Shown: one piece after another, positions 37,472 to 45,946 of the stretch
How positions within the stretch are numbered: position 1 is the first letter of the stretch
Layout: the number at the start of each line of letters is the position of its first letter
NCBI RefSeq assembly: GCF_030813055.1
Contig: NZ_JAUSTW010000009.1
Span: 124,001 to 188,000 of the forward strand
Direction of reading: 5' to 3'
Length of the DNA stretch: 64,000 nucleotides
DNA from: Neobacillus ginsengisoli
GTDB lineage: Bacteria > Bacillota > Bacilli > Bacillales_B > DSM-18226
The notes under the pieces: generated by a model
The model's database searches: none
Seen by the model: the letters and a program-made list of their open reading frames with translations, nothing else
What the model was told of the DNA's origin: nothing
Position numbers and translations under genes: made by a program

Positions 37472-38038
37472 TTATTGAGTTAGTGTTACTAGCTTTTCTT
37501 CCGATGATTTTAATGCCGCCTGCATAAAGACTACTTCTTTTACTAAGGACGTGATTCTGCTTAGGACATCGGAATCGACAATTTCATTTTCTCGATTAAA
37601 ATGGTCGTTATTTACATAAACATAGCTAGGTGCCACATATGCCCGGAAAAATCCTGCGATTGGCTTTAATTGATTTTCGATTACGAGGTAGTGCTGGTAT
37701 GTTCCGCCGGTTGCGACGAAACCCATTACTTTATTGCGAATAACCTTTGGATTGATTAAATCAAATAAATTTTTAAGGGGTCCTGATAAAGATCCCTGAA
37801 AAATCGGCGTACCGATAATATAGAAATCTGCTGAATTTACGATATCAAGAACTTTTTTCGTGTCACCTGTGTAGGTGGATGGATTTCGTCCATCGCAGAA
37901 CTGAATATCATAATCCCTTAAATCCAACAGTTCTACATCCACATGAGGATGGTGTTTTTTCACTTCCTCAAGCACTCTTTGCACGACAATACTTGTCTTC
38001 GCACCAATAATCGTTCCTGAAATTCCTACTAGTTTCAT
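37472..38038 (-). CDS. NAD(P)H-dependent flavin reductase, partner of the anthranilate hydroxylase
   Basis: 188 residues; ATG with AGGAGGT upstream. Flavodoxin-like FMN reductase: N-terminal GISGTIIGAKTS flavin-phosphate loop and the TPIFQGSLSGPLKNLFDLI motif that holds the isoalloxazine. In Geobacillus thermodenitrificans NG80-2 the anthranilate cluster uses such a reductase to supply FADH2 to the monooxygenase. Gene content and order here agree, so the same role is inferred. Confidence 0.85.
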   Translation of the reverse strand: MKLVGISGTIIGAKTSIVVQRVLEEVKKHHPHVDVELLDLRDYDIQFCDGRNPSTYTGDTKKVLDIVNSADFYIIGTPIFQGSLSGPLKNLFDLINPKVIRNKVMGFVATGGTYQHYLVIENQLKPIAGFFRAYVAPSYVYVNNDHFNRENEIVDSDVLSRITSLVKEVVFMQAALKSSEEKLVTLTQ

Positions 38039-38083
38039 ATATTAAAGACCTCCTATAGTAAAAAGCTTTCAGGTTGCCCCCCT

Positions 38084-38623
38084 TTATTCCATTCCTGTGC
38101 GCCACCCTAGTAAAGAGTAGGACTGCTGAAAATCACCTTCTGAAATTAGCTGGCGGATTCTCGTAGATGAAATAAGTTTTCCACTCTTACAATAAACAGG
38201 CGGCATCATATTTATTGGAAAATACTGTTCTAAAAGATTTACATCGCCTTCTCTATTTTTCCCAAAATGAAAATCGGAACCAACATTGACCTCAACCGGA
38301 TTAAGCTTCGATAATTCACAGATAAAATCTTCAGGAGGACGGGTTGCATACCATTCTGTGAAGCTAGCAATAATCACATAATCTACATCTAGCTTCGCTA
38401 TCCTGTTGACCTTTTCCTGAATGGGCGTCAGGATTTGAACCCCTCTAAAAAAATGACGAGGAGGCGGATCAAACGTATAAATGACGCTGGGAACTTGACA
38501 AATCCGACTCTTTTCCACAGCTTGTTTAATGACAGCTTGATGACCTTTATGGACCCCATCAAATGCACCTATGGCAATCACAGAACCTTCCAGTGTCAGT
38601 ACTCCATCTTTTAGCGTTTGAAT
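38084..38623 (-). CDS. One-domain FAD synthetase (FMN adenylyltransferase) with a probable AUU start
   Basis: About 179 residues. The nucleotidyltransferase motif IGAFDGVHKGHQ and the ISSTRIRQLI segment mark the FAD-synthetase half of RibF. The riboflavin-kinase domain that follows in RibF (usual length about 310) is absent: the protein ends after LLGWRTGME. The start is unusual. A strong GGAGGT (38631-38636) is followed seven bases later by ATT (38621-38623), and homology (TLKDGVLTLEGSVIAIG) continues up to this point. The first GTG lies 14 codons inside, at 38579-38581, and lacks a ribosome site. The role is inferred to be FAD supply for the neighbouring monooxygenase. Confidence 0.8.
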   Translation of the reverse strand: MQTLKDGVLTLEGSVIAIGAFDGVHKGHQAVIKQAVEKSRICQVPSVIYTFDPPPRHFFRGVQILTPIQEKVNRIAKLDVDYVIIASFTEWYATRPPEDFICELSKLNPVEVNVGSDFHFGKNREGDVNLLEQYFPINMMPPVYCKSGKLISSTRIRQLISEGDFQQSYSLLGWRTGME

Positions 38624-38655
38624 TTTTCACACCTCCTCAAATTGGTATTAAAATC

Positions 38656-40134
38656 TTAAAGACTAGGAACCTCATTTCTTTGGTCATACACCTGTAGTGC
38701 TTCCTCAACCAGTTCAAATGAATTATTCCTCTTATAGTTGTTATAGAAAATCGCTCGCTTGCGAATTGGGTCTCCTGTATAATAGCGTTCGTATTGAAGA
38801 AGCCTTTGTCCGAATGCCTCACCGCATAGATCCCATGCTAGCTTAAACAAATGCACACGCTCTTCTGCAGATACATCTTCTCTTCCAACATAATACCGAT
38901 CCAAATCCTCTCTTAATTCAGGATTCTCGAAATCGGCATCTGTTGGAGACATCAAGAGCCCTCCGGCACCGATAATTTGGATGACCTCAATCGCACGCGG
39001 ATACATTTTTGGCAGCAAGCCTCTAATGGTTTCAAGTGGTGCGTAGGCAGGCATAACCTCGCCGGTAGCCATTAATTCATGTTCATACTCCGCAACTCGG
39101 AGCAATGCCCTGATCGTTTCAACAGATTGTACTAATTCTCCTAAATCATTTTGAACATTTAAGTATCCATCGACACCAATGGAGTCAGCTAATTTACAAG
39201 CAACTTCAGTAGCAAATTGCAGTTTTATTAATCCTCGTACACCAGACTGATGTGCTGGCTGCTGGGCGATTCCTGTTTTCGGATAAAGTAAATTGGCGGC
39301 TTCGACATTGTTATAAAGGAAGACACGATCCCATGGGACTAAAACATCATTAAATACTAAAACAGCATCCATTTCTTCAAATCTTGAAGCTAACGGGTGG
39401 TCATAAACTGAACGTTTTCCATCCTGCATGGCTTCGCGGCATAAAATGCGCAATCCCGGAGTATCAATTGGAAGTGCAAAAGCAAGCGCATAACGTTCAT
39501 CACCAGGCTTAAACCCAGGGAAAGAATAAATAATCACCTCGTCTGTAATTGGTGATAGTGTAGCCAGCATTTTTGCTCCCCTTACGAGTAATCCATCTGG
39601 GGTCTCTTTTACAGCACCTAAATGCGTAAACGTATCGTGTTGTTCATGTGATGATTTACTCCGGTCATTCTGAGGGTTAATGATGGCGTGAGTTAAAAAT
39701 AGGTCATTATCGCGAACATGCTTAAAATATGCTCGGATGTTTTTTCCCCATTCTGGATTGTATTTGTCCAAGAACTCTGAATTGCTCGCCATGGAAGTAA
39801 GAACGACATTTAAGAAATCAGGCGTTCTTCCCATCAAACCAAAGGTGGCTTTAGCAAATACTTCGAACGTTCTTCTTCGAGCTTCTAGATCTTGATAGTT
39901 TTTTGGCACCAAAAATGCATTTGATATTCTTTCTCCGGTTTCTTCACAAATATGGGTAATTTCCTCTTGATACTTTGGGTCATGCTGTAAATCATATAGC
40001 TTTGCCATTTCAAGAATTGGCTGGTGAAAAACAGGCTCTTCAAAAATATTTGTTACTCTTTTTCCAGATAACCAAACTTCTGGATTTCGGGACTTTAACG
40101 CTTCAATATAATGTTTACCTGTACGGATTCCCAT
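38656..40134 (-). CDS. FADH2-dependent monooxygenase of the HpaB family, probable anthranilate 3-monooxygenase
   Basis: 492 residues from the ATG at 40132-40134 with GAGGAGG upstream. It has the HpaB/4-hydroxyphenylacetate 3-monooxygenase plan: N-terminal [24 protein letters not shown], central [26 protein letters not shown], and the flavin-site run [23 protein letters not shown]. First gene of the catabolic operon, followed by FAD synthetase and flavin reductase. This three-gene set corresponds to the anthranilate hydroxylase system of Geobacillus thermodenitrificans, which makes 3-hydroxyanthranilate. Substrate is inferred from that context; the family is certain. Confidence 0.88.
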   Translation of the reverse strand: MGIRTGKHYIEALKSRNPEVWLSGKRVTNIFEEPVFHQPILEMAKLYDLQHDPKYQEEITHICEETGERISNAFLVPKNYQDLEARRRTFEVFAKATFGLMGRTPDFLNVVLTSMASNSEFLDKYNPEWGKNIRAYFKHVRDNDLFLTHAIINPQNDRSKSSHEQHDTFTHLGAVKETPDGLLVRGAKMLATLSPITDEVIIYSFPGFKPGDERYALAFALPIDTPGLRILCREAMQDGKRSVYDHPLASRFEEMDAVLVFNDVLVPWDRVFLYNNVEAANLLYPKTGIAQQPAHQSGVRGLIKLQFATEVACKLADSIGVDGYLNVQNDLGELVQSVETIRALLRVAEYEHELMATGEVMPAYAPLETIRGLLPKMYPRAIEVIQIIGAGGLLMSPTDADFENPELREDLDRYYVGREDVSAEERVHLFKLAWDLCGEAFGQRLLQYERYYTGDPIRKRAIFYNNYKRNNSFELVEEALQVYDQRNEVPSL

Positions 40135-40187
40135 AAACATCCTCCTCATAGTTCATAACGTAATTATAAAACTGAATTTTCCGACCA

Positions 40188-40193
40188 ATTGTA
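40188..40193 (-). promoter_or_regulatory. -10 element of the catabolic operon
   Basis: TACAAT on the minus strand, about 54 bases upstream of the monooxygenase ATG. A TTTTGA 17 bases upstream is a poor -35, which would suit an activator-dependent promoter. Confidence 0.4.
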
Positions 40194-40353
40194 GTCTAAT
40201 TAACATTTTTTCAAAAAATAAAATTTTCATTTTTTTCAAACAGCAAATTATACTTTTAGAGAAGGACAAGGTTGTTACCGTTGATTTTATATTTTAAATC
40301 TTTTACACTATTGTTAAGCTATAAATATACATATCAAGTAATATATAACTAAA

Positions 40354-40367
40354 TGAAAGCGCTAACA
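40354..40367 (+). promoter_or_regulatory. CcpA catabolite-responsive element (cre)
   Basis: TGAAAGCGCTAACA fits the cre consensus TGWAANCGNTNWCA at every position. It lies 37 bases before the first Crp/Fnr gene and 220 bases from the catabolic operon start. Glucose repression of the regulators, and through them the pathway, is the likely outcome. Confidence 0.75.
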
Positions 40368-40377
40368 AAAAATCAGC

Positions 40378-40390
40378 TAACTAATAGTTA
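40378..40390 (+). promoter_or_regulatory. Palindrome just before the first Crp/Fnr-type gene
   Basis: TAACTAATAGTTA is a perfect 13-bp palindrome between the cre site and the AGGAGT ribosome site, a candidate autoregulatory operator. Confidence 0.4.
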
Positions 40391-40404
40391 ACTTAGGAGT
40401 TGAT

Positions 40405-41043
40405 ATGGTGGCAATCCTGTTTGACAGTGATATAAATTGGGAAACATGTTTGCAGTTTGGTACTAGACAATTTTTCAAAGAAAAATCTTGCATATACCAA
40501 CAAGGCTCGTCGGGGGATGGATTTTATTATATACAAAAGGGATTAATTAAAGTGACAACCACTACTACTATTGGACAAGAACGATTATTAAACATAGCCA
40601 TTCCCGGGCAACTTTTAGGTATCCAAACTATGGACCGGCAGCCCCATTTTACAACAGCGACAGCAGTAAGTGACTCCATTCTTTATTTTTTCTCTTGTGA
40701 GCATTTTCAAGAACTAATAAAATTTCAACCCTCCATCTTAAACATGTTTATCAAAACCGTCATTCATAAAATGCATAATCTTGCTGAAAAAATTTACTTG
40801 GACACTCTGTCTCCGGAACAGCAGCTGTCCGCAATACTTTTGAATATTTGTTATGAATTTAGAAATTATGAAGTCCCTCTCACACAACAAGACCTTACCA
40901 AATGTACTGGTTTAACGAGAATTACCATCTATAAGATTTTAAAACAATGGAAAGAAAAACAAATCATCGAGATTCAAGGTCGAAAGTTTTTAATAAAAAA
41001 AACGGATGAACTAAAAAAGCTTCTTGGCAGGGTGATAATATGA
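40405..41043 (+). CDS. Crp/Fnr-family transcriptional regulator, first of a pair
   Basis: 212 residues; ATG with AGGAGT upstream. An N-terminal cyclic-nucleotide-like beta-roll (CIYQQGSSGDGFYYIQKGLIKV...LLGIQTM) is followed by a dimer helix and a winged HTH (VPLTQQDLTKCTGLTRITIYKILKQW). The cAMP phosphate-cassette Arg-Ser/Thr pair and Fnr-type iron-sulfur cysteines are not evident, so the ligand is probably neither cAMP nor oxygen. Divergent from the anthranilate operon, it is the natural candidate activator, perhaps sensing anthranilate or a CoA/aromatic intermediate. It overlaps the next gene by four bases. Confidence 0.85.
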   Translation: MVAILFDSDINWETCLQFGTRQFFKEKSCIYQQGSSGDGFYYIQKGLIKVTTTTTIGQERLLNIAIPGQLLGIQTMDRQPHFTTATAVSDSILYFFSCEHFQELIKFQPSILNMFIKTVIHKMHNLAEKIYLDTLSPEQQLSAILLNICYEFRNYEVPLTQQDLTKCTGLTRITIYKILKQWKEKQIIEIQGRKFLIKKTDELKKLLGRVII

Positions 41044-41696
41044 AAAATCTTCGTTATGCATGGGGGCCCTTTTTAACATATGGGCAAAAAATGGAGATGA
41101 AGGAGAATTCAGTCGTTTACCATCAGGGTGAAGAAGGAAATGGATTTTTTTACTTATGCAAAGGCGGTATCAAGATTACCCTTCTATCTCAAGAAGGTGT
41201 GGAACGGACGGTTAATTATGTTCCGGAAGGGATGTTATTTGGAGAACATGGAGTAAAAAAGGAATCCTATTTAACCTCTGCCCTCACAACAATTCCATCA
41301 GTTATTTATTATTTTTCTGATGAAACTTTAGAAAGGGTTTGTAAAGAGCATCCTGAAGCTGCTTGTATTTTTACCAATTCGCTCATCTATAAATTTAGGA
41401 TACTGGCAGAAATTATTTCTTTTCTTAACTCGCCTGTTGAACAACAAATGGCCCACTTCCTTTTAAAGCTGATCAGCGAAAATGACAATTTTTCAATTGA
41501 CCAAACGTCATTTGCCCGCTACATTGGTTCATCAAGGATTACCGTAAATAAAATTCTAAATAAGTGGAAGAATCAAAAGCTAATCCATTTATCGAATCGG
41601 ACGATAGACATCCTGGATATTAATCGCCTAAAAGACCTCCGAGACTCCGGTGCCGTTCACCTGTCAAACTTGGATGTATTAATGTTATCCATCTAG
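41040..41696 (+). CDS. Crp/Fnr-family transcriptional regulator, second of a pair
   Basis: 218 residues, coupled to the previous gene by an ATGA overlap. Same plan: beta-roll with VVYHQGEEGNGFFYLCKGGIKITLL, then a C-terminal HTH (IDQTSFARYIGSSRITVNKILNKWKNQKL). It is a diverged paralogue of the first. Two co-translated Crp/Fnr proteins suggest a heterodimer or a ligand-split pair. As in its partner, no Fe-S cysteine cluster is visible. Confidence 0.85.
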   Translation: MKNLRYAWGPFLTYGQKMEMKENSVVYHQGEEGNGFFYLCKGGIKITLLSQEGVERTVNYVPEGMLFGEHGVKKESYLTSALTTIPSVIYYFSDETLERVCKEHPEAACIFTNSLIYKFRILAEIISFLNSPVEQQMAHFLLKLISENDNFSIDQTSFARYIGSSRITVNKILNKWKNQKLIHLSNRTIDILDINRLKDLRDSGAVHLSNLDVLMLSI

Positions 41697-41700
41697 ATAT

Positions 41701-41740
41701 AAAAATGGTGCCTAACATTTTTCATAGGCACCATTTTTTC
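41701..41740 (+). terminator. Terminator of the Crp/Fnr pair
   Basis: AAAATGGTGCCTA pairs with TAGGCACCATTTT and is followed by T6. Confidence 0.9.
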
Positions 41741-41854
41741 CTGTCCTCCATTTTCACCGTTTTCCCTTTCAGCTTCTAAACCTACAGCACTCGGAAATTG
41801 AATCACTACTTTTTATTGGTAAAACGGAATTATTAATTTAAGTTTTTTCGACAC

Positions 41855-41894
41855 AAAAATATCCCCGCCAATTGTAAGAAAAACCAGCGGGGAT
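41855..41894 (-). terminator. Terminator of the TubZ-like gene
   Basis: ATCCCCGC (41861-41868) pairs with GCGGGGAT (41887-41894) around a loop; the minus strand continues into ATTTTTG. Confidence 0.75.
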
Positions 41895-41907
41895 ACACAT
41901 TTACGAT

Positions 41908-43014
41908 TTATCTTTCATACTTAGATAACTTGAATGATACAGAATCAGTCTTCCTCTCAGGTTTAATTTTAAGATTAGATGACCAAGATATCCGCGACTC
42001 ATATTTCTGGGTATGTTCCTTGTTGACCAGGTTCTGTAACCGTTCTTTATTCTTCTCAATAGATTCCTCAAGAGCCAGTAATCGACGGGAAGGAAACGGC
42101 AGCCCTGCTAGGACGGTGGTTATAGTAGGATCAGATTCTGAGATATAGGTTCCTTCGAATAATTGCAGCGGTTCTCCAACCCTTTCAAAAATAGCCGGCA
42201 CATTAATTAGCTTTGAAAGATTTACCGGTCCTTCATAAATCAGACCTGCTCGAATTACACCCGTTGATTCGACAGGACAGAAAATTGAGGTAGCCCAAGA
42301 ACGTTGAATTTTACTTGCAACGTCCGACGATGATTTTGACTCTGTGATTGTAGCAGAGGATATTAACGTAACTCCTCTTGTGCACAGAATATTCATAAGA
42401 TCCATTTCATCAAAGTTACCGTATAAAGAACTCTCTTTCGTTACCTGCAGTACATTATCAATGGCCTCCATCACTTGATGATTAGAAACAAGGTAGATCT
42501 GCTGCTTGCTGGATTGCGGATTCAGCTTACGCATCTGATCATTGTCTACCAGGAAAACGGAAGAAATGCCATCTATTTTGGAAATCTCTTCAATGCACTC
42601 AGCTGTATTGATTCGGTTACCCGCTAACACATTTCGTTCAGGTAGAATCGCAATCGCTCCAACGTTTATTCCAGGCAGTTGGTCTAATAACAAATCCATT
42701 AAAATCGGGCTCATACCGGAACCTGTACCGCCATCGGTAGAGAACGCTACTAATAACAGCTTTATGTTCTTATAGGATTTCTTTACGAAATCAATTATCT
42801 CTCGAAAGTTATCCTGAACAGCTTTTATTCCTATCGATCTATCTTGCCCTGCACCATTCAACCCGGGGACAAAATACTTCTTTTCCACCCTCGTATTAAC
42901 TACGCCATCACGTTGATTAGTGTTGATAAGGGCGGTTTGAAAGCCCATAGTTGTTGCTATCTCAGCAATATTCCCACCTGCTTGACCTACACCCAATATG
43001 CCTATTGATTTCAC
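41908..43014 (-). CDS. TubZ/FtsZ-like tubulin-superfamily GTPase
   Basis: 368 residues; GTG start with AAGGAGG upstream. N-terminal SIGILGVGQAGGNIAE (3-18) is the first nucleotide loop. STDGGTGSGMSP (92-103) is the tubulin signature with Asp in place of the first Gly. NFDEMD (200-205) matches the NxDxxD T7 loop that activates GTP hydrolysis, so an active polymerising GTPase is expected. Overall it is far from FtsZ and lacks its C-terminal conserved peptide; the basic tail (KIKPERKTDS) is more like TubZ of plasmids and phages. No TubR or centromere repeats are seen, and the neighbour is an RNase J paralogue transcribed divergently. Confidence 0.82.
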   Translation of the reverse strand: MKSIGILGVGQAGGNIAEIATTMGFQTALINTNQRDGVVNTRVEKKYFVPGLNGAGQDRSIGIKAVQDNFREIIDFVKKSYKNIKLLLVAFSTDGGTGSGMSPILMDLLLDQLPGINVGAIAILPERNVLAGNRINTAECIEEISKIDGISSVFLVDNDQMRKLNPQSSKQQIYLVSNHQVMEAIDNVLQVTKESSLYGNFDEMDLMNILCTRGVTLISSATITESKSSSDVASKIQRSWATSIFCPVESTGVIRAGLIYEGPVNLSKLINVPAIFERVGEPLQLFEGTYISESDPTITTVLAGLPFPSRRLLALEESIEKNKERLQNLVNKEHTQKYESRISWSSNLKIKPERKTDSVSFKLSKYER

Positions 43015-43192
43015 CAGATCGCCTCCTTATCTTACTATGATAATACTCAGGTTTTATGAATTTAGACTTGTTCTTTTTAAAATGGCTGAAATGATTGGAG
43101 AAAAGTATGAATATCCCCATTTCACCAATTCTTAATAAATGGGAAGACATAATGAAATACTACTAATATTTATGGAATTGGGAGGATTTAAA

Positions 43193-44866
43193 ATGACAGC
43201 CAATGAAAATACATTATCCATATTCGCCTTAGGTGGAATTAATGAAATCGGTAAAAACATGTATGCGATCCAATATGAGGACAGTATCGTAATCATCGAC
43301 TGCGGCGGGAAGTTTCCCGATGAGAGTTTGTTAGGGATTGATTTGATTATCCCTGATATTACCTACTTAGAAGAGAATCAGGACAAAATCCGAGCTTTAA
43401 TTGTGACACATGGGCACGAAGATCATATTGGCGGTATTCCTTACTTCTTAAAAAAAATAAATGTTCCGATATATGCTACCCATTTTACACTGGGGTTAAT
43501 TGAATTAAAATTAGACGAGCATCGACTTAAAAGAGATACAAAACTCATTCCAATCGACTCGAATTCAAAACTTGAATTCGGAGAGATAACGGCATCCTTT
43601 TTCAAAGTAAGCCATAGTATACCTGATTGTCTTGGCATTGTCTTTCAAACACCTGAAGGGAATGTCGTCCATACCGGGGACTTCAAATTCGATTTAACAC
43701 CTGCAAATAACCAATTTGCGGATATTCATAAAATGGCCGAAATCGGCAGTCAAGGTGTCTTGGTTTTAATCTCAGAAAGTACAAATGCTGAGCGAACCGG
43801 CTTAACACCATCTGAGCGGATGGTAGCCGGTCATATGACCGAGGCTTTCATGAAAGCTCAAGGGAAAATCTTTATCTCTACCTTTGCTTCGAATGTAAAT
43901 CGTGTTCAGCAAGTGGTGGATGCTGCGATGAAGACCAATCGAAAGCTTGCATTGATTGGCCGGAGTATGGTAAATGTTGTCTCGGTTGCTATCGAACGAG
44001 GCTATTTAACTGTTCCGGAAGGAATGCTGATCGAGGCACGCGATGTTGATCAGTTGGACCCGGAAAGGGTGGCAATCCTATGTACGGGAAGTCAGGGAGA
44101 GCCAATGGCTGCACTGGCACGCCTGGCAAGCGGAAACTATCGGGATGTAGCCATTTACCCCGGTGACACTGTGATATTAGCAGCATCCCCAATCCCCGGG
44201 AATGAACGGGATGTTTCACGAATCATCGACAACCTTTTTCAACTTGGTGCCAAGGTGATTTACGGCTCGGGAAGTTCAACAGGTATGCATGTTTCCGGAC
44301 ATGGTTATCAGGAAGACTTAAAGCTTATGTTGACATTGATGAAGCCAACCTATTTTATTCCGATTCACGGTGAGTTTAGAATGCTGCACCATCACCGTGA
44401 ATTAGCCGAATTAGTTGGAGTCGGGAAAGGAAATACGTTTATCATTAAAAATGGTGATGTGGTTGATATTGAAAACGGGGCTGCCCGCCAGACTCGTAAA
44501 ATACCATCAGGGGATACGTATGTTGACGGAATGGGTGTCGGGGATATAGGAGAAATTGTGTTACGAGACCGAAAACAGCTTTCTGAAGATGGAATGCTCG
44601 TGATTGTTTTAACATTAAGTAAAACGGACCGAAGAATTATTCAAGGCCCTGATACCATTACTCGTGGATTCGTGTATGTAAAAAATTCCGAAGATCTTTT
44701 AAGAGAAGTGAATAGCCTTGTTAAAAAAACAGTTAATGACTTACAGGAAGAGAATATCCGCCAATGGAATGTAATAAAACAAAATATCAAAAAAACAGTA
44801 GGGCAATATTTATTCACCCAAACAAAAAGAAAGCCAATGATTCTCCCGATCATCATTGAAATATAA
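43193..44866 (+). CDS. Ribonuclease J paralogue (metallo-beta-lactamase/beta-CASP)
   Basis: 557 residues from the ATG at 43193 (GGGAGGA upstream); the frame opens earlier without a site. Metal motifs are complete: HGHEDHIGG, SHSIPD, HTGDFKFD, then the beta-CASP part FASNVNRVQQV, CTGSQGEPMAAL and SGHGYQED, and PIHGEF. It degrades or matures RNA, 5'-exo and endo. Length equals RNase J1, but the standard J1 SDSTN reads SESTN here and many positions differ, so it is likely an extra paralogue, not the housekeeping rnjA. It is divergent from the tubulin-like gene and alone on its transcript. Confidence 0.87.
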   Translation: MTANENTLSIFALGGINEIGKNMYAIQYEDSIVIIDCGGKFPDESLLGIDLIIPDITYLEENQDKIRALIVTHGHEDHIGGIPYFLKKINVPIYATHFTLGLIELKLDEHRLKRDTKLIPIDSNSKLEFGEITASFFKVSHSIPDCLGIVFQTPEGNVVHTGDFKFDLTPANNQFADIHKMAEIGSQGVLVLISESTNAERTGLTPSERMVAGHMTEAFMKAQGKIFISTFASNVNRVQQVVDAAMKTNRKLALIGRSMVNVVSVAIERGYLTVPEGMLIEARDVDQLDPERVAILCTGSQGEPMAALARLASGNYRDVAIYPGDTVILAASPIPGNERDVSRIIDNLFQLGAKVIYGSGSSTGMHVSGHGYQEDLKLMLTLMKPTYFIPIHGEFRMLHHHRELAELVGVGKGNTFIIKNGDVVDIENGAARQTRKIPSGDTYVDGMGVGDIGEIVLRDRKQLSEDGMLVIVLTLSKTDRRIIQGPDTITRGFVYVKNSEDLLREVNSLVKKTVNDLQEENIRQWNVIKQNIKKTVGQYLFTQTKRKPMILPIIIEI

Positions 44867-44882
44867 ATTTTTTTAAAATCGA

Positions 44883-44922
44883 GTGTCAGGCACTATTTAT
44901 GATGCCTGACACCACTTTTTTT
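44883..44922 (+). terminator. Terminator of the RNase J paralogue
   Basis: Perfect 10-bp stem GTGTCAGGCA/TGCCTGACAC with a 10-base loop, then CACTTTTTTT. Confidence 0.88.
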
Positions 44923-44951
44923 AAAGAAATGAACGTCTACCAGAAATATAA

Positions 44952-45845
44952 TCACATTACCATGCAGTCAGAACGTTTAAGTGAAATAGTAATAGCATTA
45001 ATTAAGTTTTGCATCGCTCTACTTGGACTCTCATCTTTTCGTTTTAAGAGTCCAATTGTGACATCCAGTTCAAAGTCGTTAATACTCTTTAACACAGTGG
45101 TAGATGTAAACTCATGTGATACTTCCGGGATGATTCCAATACCAAGTCCTTTTTCCACCAGCTTTTTTACCACCTCTATACTTCCGCTTTGAACAATCGG
45201 CATCACGTGATTGCCCTTTTCTAACAAAAGTTTCTCTAGTTTTCTTCTATACGCACAATTCCTACCTGTAAGTATAAGTCGTTCTCCCTGCAAATCCTTT
45301 GCTTTAATATCATTTTTCATAACAAGTTTGTGATCTACCGGTAAAAGTAAACCGATTTTTTCGACAAACAAAGGGGTAAAATCCAAACCCATTTCAATGT
45401 CAGGTGATGTGCAAATTCCCAGGTCCAATTGTCCCGACAAAATCCTCTCTCTAATTGTGGTAGAGTTCCCAATCTCTAGATTAATTTGAACTTTTTTGTG
45501 ATCATTACAGTAATCATTCAATACATTGGGGAGTCGCAGACTTGCTGTAGGCTCCATGCTGCCTATACGAAGGTTTCCGGTTTCACCCTCGGTAAAATCA
45601 CTTATCGTTTTACGAAGACTGTCAATATCATTCAGAATATAGGCAGCCTGTTTAGTAAGAATTCTTCCGGCCTCAGTTAACCGTAATTTTCTTCCCCTTT
45701 CAAAAAGCTTTACCCCTAAGTCTAATTCTAATTTTTGTATTTGAGACGTTACCGTTGATTGAACATAGTTTAGTTCTTCTGCAGCACCTTGGAAGCTCCC
45801 TTGTTTGATAATAGTCTGAAAGGTAATGAGCGCTTTTATATCCAT
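44952..45845 (-). CDS. LysR-family transcriptional regulator
   Basis: 297 residues from the ATG at 45843-45845 with GAGGAG upstream; the frame extends 13 codons into the intergenic region. N-terminal HTH (GSFQGAAEELNYVQSTVTSQIQKLELDLGVKLFERGRKLRLTEAG split by helices) and a periplasmic-binding-like effector domain (RIGSMEPTASLRLP, LDLGICTSPDIEMG, GLGIGIIPEVS). It is divergent from an MFS gene 102 bases away and most likely controls it. Effector unknown. Confidence 0.9.
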   Translation of the reverse strand: MDIKALITFQTIIKQGSFQGAAEELNYVQSTVTSQIQKLELDLGVKLFERGRKLRLTEAGRILTKQAAYILNDIDSLRKTISDFTEGETGNLRIGSMEPTASLRLPNVLNDYCNDHKKVQINLEIGNSTTIRERILSGQLDLGICTSPDIEMGLDFTPLFVEKIGLLLPVDHKLVMKNDIKAKDLQGERLILTGRNCAYRRKLEKLLLEKGNHVMPIVQSGSIEVVKKLVEKGLGIGIIPEVSHEFTSTTVLKSINDFELDVTIGLLKRKDESPSRAMQNLINAITISLKRSDCMVM

Positions 45846-45946
45846 GTTTCTCCTCAATTCAAAAAAAATGAACCATTTCTCCATTTAATTCGTTTTTACA
45901 AATATAATATCACAATTTATACTTATATCAACGAGGGGGAATTACA

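Noticed and set aside
41908..43014. Plasmid or phage partition locus (TubZRC)
   Set aside because: No TubR-like DNA-binding gene or iterated centromere repeats flank the GTPase, and the neighbours are chromosomal.
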